From Liolophura sinensis (Eukaryota > Mollusca > Polyplacophora > Chitonida > Chitonidae): DNA of 64,000 nucleotides. The number at the start of each line of letters is the position of its first letter. Position 1 is the first letter of the stretch. This document shows positions 23,701-35,700 of the stretch, piece after piece. The stretch lies in assembly GCF_032854445.1 (NCBI RefSeq), contig NW_027017960.1:62001-126000 (forward strand). Direction: 5' to 3'. The position numbers and the translations under genes are program-made. The notes beneath the pieces are model-generated. The model was not told the origin of the DNA, did not search any database, and saw nothing but the letters and a program-made list of their open reading frames with translations.

Positions 23701-26700
23701 ACCCACGCGATAGTTAGATGTTGGATATGTATTTCTGAGGTTAAGTTGATATGTGGACTGCGTAAATAGTAATGAAAATGAATGTTCCCGTGTACACTAT
23801 AAAGCAAGGCATGGATCAGATGAAGTAACCGGAAACAGCTGCGTTTTGATTACCTCAATTTGCGCAAACTAACGAATAATTCACATATACGACGGCGGCC
23901 CGGAAAAAACTGGGCAGAGCCCATGGGGAAACCCACGAACATCTGCATACGGCCGGAGAGGAAGCCAGCATGAAATAGATTTGAACTCACCGCGATAGCA
24001 TTGGTGAGAGACTTCTGTTTTTTTGCATTAGTTTGCTCTCGTTAGTTTGTGTGCATATATGTGTATATATGACTCAGCTATCGAACTGAGAGTTGCATAT
24101 TATCTTCGATGCATACGTGCTTTCAAGGGTTTGTTAAAATGATGGTATTGCCTACCAAATGCAAATCTTTATATTTAAGTGCCTTTGTAATTTCAAGTTT
24201 ATATAGAGTCTCAAAATGAAGGGCAACAGAGAACTGTGTTCAGAAATGCTTCATATCATTTTTTACATTTTTATTTTTATCAAGAAATCCTCAGAAGCAA
24301 TTATTTTGTGAGGTTAGGTTTCAAGATCATATTTTTCAAAGACTTTCGTATAATTTTTAGCGACTAGAATTCATAAAATGCTTTTAGAACAGTACCAAAG
24401 GAATGAATCGTAGATGAGTTTATAGAAGGCAATTATATTTAAATGTTATATAGACAAATAAGAAAATTCTTATAAAGAAAGTGATATGTGACCTTCATAA
24501 ACTCCATTTAAAGGTGGTCCAAAACGACGACCATATATTATCCCACTTAAAATGATTTTTTCTAGGATGCATCACAAATTCTGAAAGTTTAAATGAAAAT
24601 AGTGTACTGGTTTTACAGTTTATTTTATCATTTCGTTTATATTCACTATAATGTATTCCACACTATCCGCACACTTTTGTTCGAAATTACTGTGTGTTCT
24701 ATGATATGTGTGTTTTTGTGTAACTATGACAGAGGCTGAGAAACGTAAATAAATGGTGCATATTAGCTATTTGCACATGAAAGGTTCTTGCAAACGTTAC
24801 TGTGATGTGCACACTGCACTATAAAAAATAATCTGTTTAATTCGACAGAAAGTGTGTTGTCTGAGTGATGGCAGAATGTATCTGCTATTATAGCACAATA
24901 TTGTGTAACATTCAACATAATGTCCTCCCAGTCTAATAGAATGGTTATGCTAAACTAATAGAATATGTGTGTCACATTTAACAACATAATCTGCTACATT
25001 AACAGAACACATTCTTGCATCATTGCGATAACAGACTTTCTTTGAAATTTAACGGATTAATTTTTTAAGTGTTGTAGTATCTGCATATTTTGGCGTTTGC
25101 TAGCGTATCTGTTTGTTGTATATCTGTGTATTTGTGCTTGAACTAGGCTTGCTAACACAAATGTGTTTTATATACTATCTGTATGTGTGTCTCGCCTATG
25201 CACAACTAGTTCTGGCCAGCGATCCCTGTGTGCAGCATTATAGCGGTGCATTCATGTATCTACTGGTTCTATATTTAACGTACAGCTGCGAACTGCAGGT
25301 AAACGTACTTAAATATAATTACGTATGTAATTGTTGAGGAAAGCTACACTCAGTAAGAGGCAGACAAACATTGAACTATATTAATAAATTAAAATACTAC
25401 GCTATCATTGAATCCCGGGAAACAACTCCTCTAACAGTACACCTCCCGCACAGTTTTTACTCATTCGAAAGATGAAACTGGAAGCCTTGATCTGATTGTA
25501 GGCCTAATGTTTGAAGGATACATTGGTTCTTAAGTTTTAATATATAGTATATGATGTGGCCTAACATATAAAACTACAGAGAAGTTTGTCAGCTATTCTG
25601 CTGGGGCGTAAACATGGCTTCAAAGTACAGTTTTCTTAAAGTGCTATCGGTCAGTCCGGAAATTAAGTAGTCTGTTGTGCTGGTCCCATCGGTCAGTCCG
25701 GAAATTAAGTAGCCTGTTGTGCTGACCTCAACGGTGACAGCTGTCAAAACAACTTTGCGCCAATATGGCCCAGCGTTGAGATGGCTAGCTTCAATCTCTT
25801 TATCATGATTACAACCAGTACGAGGCTGAGTCTCTACTGGTATGTTTCTCCATTTCGAGTATCTATTGTATGACGTCATAATTACAAGTTAGTCAGGGGA
25901 AATACAGTGCGAGTTAGAGATATGAAGCGAAAGCCGCAGGCGTATGTTGGTGTTATAAGGTCAAAGGGTACATGAAATGATGCTAAGAAACGAAGAGTAT
26001 GATGTTAAAGAATATGTCAAAAATTATTTTCAGCATACTGAGGCATGGCTGGTTCAAGAGTGTATTATTGGGGGAATCTCCGGGGGACTATATACAAGAT
26101 GCGTAAAATTCATGTAAGGCGAAATCATGATTTCTCCAAAAAATGGCACTATGTTTCGCATGACATCAGCTGTACCCCTTTCAAACCTGTACAATATTTT
26201 GGCTATGGTGGAGGAGGGAAAGCACCCTGTAAAGTGTAATATTGCAATCTAACACTACCATACTTAAAATTAAGACTTAACACGTGTAATGTGAAGGATG
26301 TGAAAAAAACCTTGCAATCTCATATGGTTATGTTACAACTCGCAAACAATCATCAATCGCCTGTAACATTTATAAACGGTGGCCCGCATAATCTCTCATT
26401 TTGACACTAAGAAAATGTTGAAAATTTATGTTCGTTTCAAGAGCGTAATATCATAGGGAGAATAGATTTAGGATAATGGTGGTGTGGAAGTAGAAATTAG
26501 AACAAAACGCATACTGTCAAGGGAAGCATGCTGATTGTCATTTAAACTGTAGTTGAACGGCGATAACCGTTTCGTACCGTGTGATAGCCACTGTTTCAGT
26601 CGATGGGGGATAATTGAAGGGTCTGGGGGAGACGGAAAGTGGCGGAGAGAAAATTAATATAATTTATCATCCGCTGAACAACATCAAAAGCCATTCATCA

Positions 26701-29700
26701 ATTTGTTGTAACTCGTGCACTTTTGCTTATTACTTTGGAAGTTCAAGGTAGTGTTCCCACACAAGGAAAATTGTTCACCTACATGTAGTCCTATATTTGT
26801 CCACACCATGTCCTTGGTATCTGGTGAAAAAGTTTAGCAAATCCAGGTTTCCCCCAAATTATTTTAACAATGTCTAAACGTTTCTATATTTCTGTTTTAC
26901 TTCGTTTATGTATATACTCACATAAGCAATTTGTCCGGAATATACTGAGAAAAATGATATCGTTTATACAGTTATACACAGATTGTATAAGATCCGATGT
27001 TTTCCCTGCGATGTACAGATAGAGGCAATCGTATTGTGCAATTATAGATCGTCAGAAATTCTTTTTCAAAAATATAGAATTAAACAAAATATTCATTTGA
27101 TTTCAGTTTACCAGCTGACCGTTGAGACATGTGGAACCAGGTTGGCTGGTACAGAGTCTGATGTTATTGTTTCATTGTTCAACAAAACTGGTATAAAGTT
27201 GGTGACGACGATCTCCGGAAAAGGAGGAAGATTAGATACAAACAAGTAAGTATAGCCAAATCCGACATGCCTTGGCGTTACTTTACCACTGGTATGACAG
27301 GTAAAAACATGTATTTATTGATTTGTTTATTTAATTAATTATTTATTTATTTATTTATTTATCTATCTATCTAATCATTTTTTTCTTTTATTTTTGTTTA
27401 ACATCATATACTCAAGAATCATTCACATTTACTATGACGTCCAGTATTATGGGTGCTTGAAACCGGAGTATATAGGAAAACCAGGGACCTTTGGGAGGTT
27501 GGTGAGGAACATTCCGACATGTGAGGCATACATATACGCACAACACATCGGTGGAAGTCAGTGGTCATAAGAACCTTTACAAATTCCGCAAACCGCCAGT
27601 TGGTGGTCGACCGCTTCTCACCGAAGCCCAACAAGCATTGCTTACGTTAACGTGGCAGTGTAGTGCAGTACCTTGTTTGGCACTCGCTTGGCAATCAGCA
27701 CTGTTACGGTATTGAAAACGGCAACAGAAAACAGACTCAGTGACTCAATATTACAATGTAAACAATGCTTTAGATATAAAATGAGACGTACAGTTTTACA
27801 AACAGTTCAACAACAACAACAACATACACATCAGTATTACCGGTCTTTACAAGTTTCCAGTTCACCTTTACATCCCAAGGAACGTATTCCAGGAAATCCA
27901 ACGTAAAGACCATGGGATAAACACACAATTCACACAAGTCACAAATTGTCCTAGACAGGTACTTCGCCAGGTTAGCGAACACGAACACAGTACACAGGTT
28001 ACACAGAACTGGAACAGTCAAGCCTTTGAATGACGTCACACCCGCAGAGCACAACACAGGGTAAATACAGGCATGGAGGTATAATCCACTTCAGATCAGT
28101 CACAGCTCCCGCAGAAGCTCACAAACGAGCCGTTCAGAGACGTAGAGTAATGTCACCTTGTGGCAGAACGAACGTCCTTTGCAAAACTGAAAACTTCAGT
28201 TTAGAGTCCTTGACGACCTTGTCGGTCAGGTGAGGTCAGCGTGTTAAACAAATTACACAGTCAACACTGTATAATCATAATAAAGATCCGAACACCAATA
28301 AACGTGACTTCTGCAGAAATTCACATAAACCAGACTTCAGTACTACTGTGGTACACAAACGGTGCCGGCATAAAAATCTGTCCTCCCAAATGAAACTGGC
28401 ATCACCAGCTCATATAAACAAAATGGACTCGATACAAGAGCGTCGCACACTCTCCTGGCTCCCAGTGGATGCAGCAAAAATACCTCCACTCTGCACAGAA
28501 AACACGGCTTATATACGTGCCAGGTGGATTCAACTATTCTTAGACACAGAATTAACAGCCGATGAACAGCCAGTTAAATAAACAGAGCATTGAACAAGGT
28601 GCTTTCGGCCAGGTCCGCGCTGTACATATATAACAGGGCCTGTTATGCTTATAACATATAACACAAAGGTCCGCAGACTAACAGTACATGAAGACGTTAA
28701 ATAGTCATACATAACACCCCCACCCTTCAGGGAAAGAAAGTTTTGCATAAAACTTTCTTTAACATATTCATAATCATGAATAATAATAACGTTTACCACA
28801 GTCTATAAAAACAAGGCTGCAGAAAACCAACTAGACACGTGACAAACAATCAGCAATCACATTGTCTTTCCCTTTTATGTGTCTAATCTCTAGATTAAAT
28901 TCTTGCAAAAGCAAACTCCACCGTAACAATCTTCGGTTTTTACCTTTTAGTTTGTGCAAGAAGGTTAAGGGATTGTGATCTGTATACACAACAATGGGGT
29001 AACTTGACGAAGTCACATATACTTCAAAATGCTGTAATGCTAGAATCAAGGACAGACACTCCTTTTCTATTGTCGAATAATTTCTCTGGCACTTGTCAAA
29101 TTTGCGAGAGAAAAAACATACAGGGTGATCAACGTGATCTGTTTCATTTTCTTGTAACAAAACTGCCCCAGCAGATATATCACTAGCATCAACAGCTAGC
29201 TTAAATGGTAAATTAAAATCAGGTGCTACAAGTATGGGGCCGCTGCTTAGCATGGCCTTTAATCTATCAAAAGATCTCTGACACTCAATGGACCACAAGA
29301 ATTTAGCACCTTTCTTTAACAGCTGAGTTAATGGCTCACTAACAAATGAAAAGTTCCTACAGAACTTACGATAATAACCTGCCATGCCCAAAAAACGCTT
29401 TAATTCTCTCTTACAACTTGGCACTGGAAAACAAGAGATAGCAACTCCACTAGGATGTACAACATTGAGATCAGTGCTATCTCTGTCTACATATGGCTTT
29501 AACATGTTAATGTGACAAAGTTGTCTAGATTTGCGCCGATCAGGAGTGAAAATAATATAATTAAGATCACTTAGCCTCTTGTCTACTACATAAGGTCCAA
29601 AATAACGAGCCTCAAGTGGCTTACCACTAACTGGAAGTAAGGCCAATACCTTCTGACCAACTTCAAATCTGCGTCTTACAGTTTCTTTGTCATACTTAGT

Positions 29701-32700
29701 TTTCATACTCTTCTGAGAAGCTGTAAGATTCTCTCTGGCTAACTCACATACTCTGTTGAGCTTAGTACGAAAACTTGACACATACTGTAATAGGTTAACA
29801 TTGTCACTATCACCAGACACAAACTTTTCCTTGAACAACTGTAGTGGACCACGCACAGTATGGCCAAACACAAGCTCAAATGGACTAAATCTAAGTGACT
29901 CTTGTACAGACTCTCTTACAGCAAACATTAACAAAGGTACACCCTCGTCCCAATCTTTCCCTGTCTCAAAGCAGTAAGTTCTTATCATACTTTTCAGTGT
30001 CTGATGGAATCTCTCTAGTGCTCCTTGACTTTGTGGGTGATAAGCTGAGGATTTATACTGGCTAATACCTAGCTCATGCATAACTTGTTGGAACACACCA
30101 GACATGAAATTTGAACCCTGGTCTGACTGTACTGACTTAGGCAGACCAAACATGGTGAAGAACCTAACTAAAGCCTTAATTACAGTCTTGGCAGTAATAT
30201 TCCTTAATGGAATTGCCTCAGGGAAACGAGTTGAAGTACACATTATGGTTAACATATACTGATTTCCAGACTTTGTCTTAGGTAGCGGACCAACACAATC
30301 TATTAAGATTCTACTGAATGGCTCACCAATTGCAGGAATAGGCCTCAAGGCTGCCTTGGGGATTGTCTGGTTAGGTTTCCCCACTAACTGACATGCATGA
30401 CAAGACCTGCAAAATTCAGTAACATCTTTCCTTATTCCTGGCCAATAAAAATGACTGAGAATCTTATGATAGGTCTTATTAACACCTAAATGACCTGCTA
30501 ACGGCGTTTCATGCGCTATAGTCAGTATGTCTTTACGATAAGGCTTGGGCACAACTACCTGATGCTTAATTGCCCATTCATCCTCCAACGAAACATCGGG
30601 AGGCCTCCACTGCCGCATCAATATGCCAGACTTGACATAGTAGTAGCATGGGTCAGGTAAAGATTCACCATCTTTAGCTGCATCATTAAACAAGCAAGAA
30701 ATACTTGGATCACTGTGTTGTTCAGCAATCAACTCAGTCCTACAAAATGGCTGATCACCACTAACAAAATTAGTATCTACTTCCTGCTGGCTGTCTAATT
30801 TGGAAGAATCTCCATCCAACATGTTGTTGAGAAAAGTCTCACTCAAATCAACAGTACTACCCTGGTCTGTACTGACTTTTCTAGACATAGCTCTTGTAAC
30901 AACACAGGAAGGATATAAACCCGCTATCTCGCTTTCAACTGGCTCTGTGACTGAATTCAGAGAAGGCTTATCAACCATTAAGGGATCAACAGTAACTTTA
31001 TCATGTGCTAAGTCATTTCCCAACAACAAATGAATACCCTCAAAAGGTAATGAAGGCTTAATGCCTACCCTGACAGGTCCAGATATCAAATCTGATGACA
31101 AATAAATATCATGAAGGGGAACACTGACAAAGTCACTAGACTCTACACCTCTAATAAGGGCACGAACCCCAGAGTATGACTCTTCAGAAAAGGACAGAGT
31201 ATTCATCAACAACAGAGACTGAGATGCCCCAGTATCCCTCAATATCTTTATAGGGGTAGCACAAGACATGTCGCTTCTAAGCGACACTGAACCAGAATTG
31301 ATAAACCGAGCGAAGCTATCCATAGAGCATTTGGGAATCTTATCCAATCCCATGTCAGCTAACTCAGATCTGCTTTTAACTGCTGATGTAACTTCCGGCA
31401 ATGTTTTGTGCATTGCAACACAAAGACCTGTGGGCTTAGACTCATTCTCAGCTTCTCGTCTCCTTTTCAACTTGTAACATTCACTCATCACGTGACCTAC
31501 CCGCTTGCAAAAATTACAAATGACCCTATTTCGAGGACTACCATTCCAATCTGAACTACGTGAACCATGAGCTGTAGAACCATTAGAGCCTGGTGTGGAA
31601 CTCTTCTGTGTAGAGCTACCTCTACCTGTTGCATGTGACTGGGTATTTCTACGTGTAAATGAATTAAATGGCTTACCCGTGTATGTAACCTTATGTGTCA
31701 AGGAATAATCATCAGCTAAACTGGCTGCCTCTTCAAGTGTACTCGCCTTCTGCTCATCAACGAACACCTTTACATCATTATGAATACAACGCTTGAACTC
31801 TTCTACCAGCACAAGCTGACGCAAACTTTCAAAATCCTTGCCTATTTTCTTGGCTATACACCAGCGATCAAACAACTGCTCCTTAGCTCGACCAAACTCA
31901 ACGTATGTCTGATCTCTACCTTTTTCACAGTTACGAAATTTCTGGCGGTAAGCTTCAGGCACCAATTCATAACCCTTCAAAATTACCTCTTTCACATAGT
32001 CATAATTGGAAGCATTCTCTACACTTAACTGAGTATAAATTTCCCTGGCCTTTCCAATTAGCACACTCTGTAATAACATAGTCCAGAACTCTTTAGGCCA
32101 CTTTAAACTATTTGCAATTTTCTCAAAATGCAGAAAATATTTATCCACCTCTTTTTCCTGAAAGGATGGAACTAACCGAATGTATTTGGTCACATCAAAT
32201 CCTGAATCCTGTCTACCGGAAGGACCCGGTTTCTCACTTCTCTCTAATTCTAACTTTTTCATTTGAAACTCCAATTCTCTTTCCCTCTCTCTTTCTTGCA
32301 TTTCTCTCTCCTCTCTCTGCACTTCCCTCTCTCTTTCCTCTCTCTGCACTTCCCTCTCTCTGCATTTTCAACTTTTCTAACTGTATCTCATGTTCCCTCT
32401 CTTTCTCTTTTTCCTCATATTCCCTCTCTTTCTCTCTTTCCTCTTTCTCCAATCTCAACTTTAACTCAAACTGCTTAAACTTAAGCTCGGCATCAGACTG
32501 ACCCTCGGACTCATAATCAGATAATGCAGAACTATCAAACTTCCCTATCTCCACTAAATGTTTCAACAAAGTATACTGCATATCTCTTTTCCTCCATTAA
32601 GACTTTACGGACAAACCTAAAAATGTCCCTAACTTAACCAAGTCTTCCTTCTTTAAACTCTCAAAAACATCCTGATCGGGCGCATTAACAAACTGTTTAG

Positions 32701-35700
32701 GATCAAAATATCCCATTGTAAATATTTAGCCACTGAATCATTCACCGTTAAAATTAAGCAATCGCTTCTCACATATGTTTAACTTCAAACATCCGGTGCA
32801 AAACAAAAGGGAAACAATCAGTTCCCGGACAAGCCCCCAATTTCTGTTACGGTATTGAAAACGGCAACAGAAAACAGACTCAGTGACTCAATATTACAAT
32901 GTAAACAATGCTTTAGATATAAAATGAGACGTACAGTTTTACAAACAGTTCAACAACAACAACAACATACACATCAGTATTACCGGTCTTTACAAGTTTC
33001 CAGTTCACCTTTACATCCCAAGGAACGTATTCCAGGAAATCCAACGTAAAGACCATGGGATAAACACACAATTCACACAAGTCACAAATTGTCCTAGACA
33101 GGTACTTCGCCAGGTTAGCGAACACGAACACAGTACACAGGTTACACAGAACTGGAACAGTCAAGCCTTTGAATGACGTCACACCCGCAGAGCACAACAC
33201 AGGGTAAATACAGGCATGGAGGTATAATCCACTTCAGATCAGTCACAGCTCCCGCAGAAGCTCACAAACGAGCCGTTCAGAGACGTAGAGTAATGTCACC
33301 TTGTGGCAGAACGAACGTCCTTTGCAAAACTGAAAACTTCAGTTTAGAGTCCTTGACGACCTTGTCGGTCAGGTGAGGTCAGCGTGTTAAACAAATTACA
33401 CAGTCAACACTGTATAATCATAATAAAGATCCGAACACCAATAAACGTGACTTCTGCAGAAATTCACATAAACCAGACTTCAGTACTACTGTGGTACACA
33501 AACGGTGCCGGCATAAAAATCTGTCCTCCCAAAATGAAACTGGCATCACCAGCTCATATAAACAAAATGGACTCGATACGAGAGCGTCGCACACTCTCCT
33601 GGCTCCCAGTGGATGCAGCAAAAATACCTCCACTCTGCACAGAAAACACGGCTTATATACGTGCCAGGTGGATTCAACTATTCTTAGACACAGAATTAAC
33701 AGCCAATGAACAGCCAGTTAAATAAACAGAGCATTGAACAAGGTGCTTTCGGCCAGGTCCGCGCTGTACATATATAACAGGGCCTGTTATGCTTCACCAA
33801 CTTGCCCAGCCTGTCAAGAGCATGATGAAACCATAGAGCACTATTTGCTACAATGTATTAAACACAGTAAAGAACGAAGACGATTGGCAGAATGCCTGCA
33901 AATCTACAAATGTGAACTTGACCTTCAGATTATCCTTAACCCCAAACCACACCTGAGAGCACAAATATTCTCCTTACTAAAAGAATACATCAAATCGACG
34001 GGTTACGAAAGCCGAATCTGATAAAACACAATTGACCAACAACGGCGATACCTTGATTCTGAGGGCCGTTTCTGCTCTAGTCAACAATACGTCACCTTCT
34101 CTGATTAAAAACGGTGCATTCTCCGTAATTACCAAACACATATACTAACAACGGCGATACCTTGATTTTGAGGGCCGTTTATTCCACAGATACATAATTC
34201 CTCCCTACAACTTTATCCCCAACTATATCGGCGATACCTTGATCTTGAGGGCCGATAAAACGTCCATGAAACCAATCTGCAAAAACATAGCACACGAAAA
34301 CAATGTAACCACAAAAGTTGATAACTGTAGTAATTAATAATATTTCTCCATTAACTAATCTGCCCTCTTATTTGTTGTTATTTATCTATTCTTATTAGTT
34401 GATATTTATTATCTATTTATTTACAAATGTGTATATATCATACGAGGGCAGACCCTCTATCAATTTCTGATTGGTAGGTATACCACTAATTTGCTCCTAA
34501 ATATCTGTTTTATCAAATATCTTCTTGCTTAAGATATACATTATCTCATAAACAAAACCCCTTCGCAAATCAAAAATACAACTATCTTGTATATTTGTTT
34601 TCTCTATTTGTTTTCACAGGGAAAAAAAGGATGAAAATCTTTATTATCGGCAGCAGTTACGTTCATAGACTGGAGAATAGTATCCTTCGAAATTCGATCC
34701 CAAACTCTAGAATCGACTTTGGAACAGGCCAAGACATTCGGTTTTTTGGTATTGGGGGAGCTAGAGTTGGGACACTTAGATGCTCTGGAAGATTGGAAAG
34801 TCTCCTTCAGGAGACAAAACCTGACCTAGTTATCCTTCACATTGGGGGAAACGATGCGGACTCTCACAAATCAGCAGCAGCAATTTGCGCTGATATTTTA
34901 GACTATGTTGGTGCACTTAAAACGAAATTCCAAATTCCAAGGATCTACATCAGCCAGCTTCTTTACCGTCAGGTAACTCGGCGAATTTCGGTCCACATTT
35001 ATAATACAAAAATCCATGAAATTAACAAGAAGCTGACAAACAACCAATTGGCCACCTTCTGGAGACACCGGGGACTGATCCGACCACAAAAACAAATTCT
35101 AACCAACGACGGAGTGCACCTAAACACTCTAGGCCAGGAACTGTTCTACCGGTCTATGAAACGTGCTGTCTGCGCCGCCATGGGAGGCAGAAAATAAAAA
35201 TTGGAAATAGAGAAGGAAATCAATTAAAGAAGAAGACAGGGAAAACAATAAGAAGACCCATGGGACCAAAGAAACTTAACAACCAGGAAACGAAGACCAG
35301 AAACATGAAAGACATCATGACAATAGGACTATCTCTTGCTTCAACTAAGTGGATGAGGCCTGACATCCTTGCTCCTCATTTATACTTGTCGCACCTGTTA
35401 CAGGCACAGGTTTCCAGTACGCTGGTTTTTCCTGGACGGCGTCCGGTATAAGTGGCGGGAGCTCCTTAACTCCACGCCACAGAGGAGGAAGCAAGAGAAC
35501 AAAACTGTTAACCAATAAATAAAGGCACTACTGTTGTTTTCTCTCTGTGTAAATTTCTGTATAGGCAACTCATTGTAATCTTTTAATGCAGATCTATGTA
35601 TTTCTAATGTAAAGATAACGTTAATCCCTGTAAATAGCTTACTATTTATCCCCTTTCTGTTAAATGACCATGGCAGCATTTGAACCTATAGAATAAGCTG

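Noticed and set aside
27770-28057. 95-codon minus-strand frame in the LTR
   Set aside because: Identical in both LTRs (32,913-33,200), with no domain. It lies in regulatory LTR sequence.
33734-34021. 95-codon frame as a complete gene
   Set aside because: Its start is a TTG in LTR sequence. Only the part from 33,795 is LINE coding sequence.
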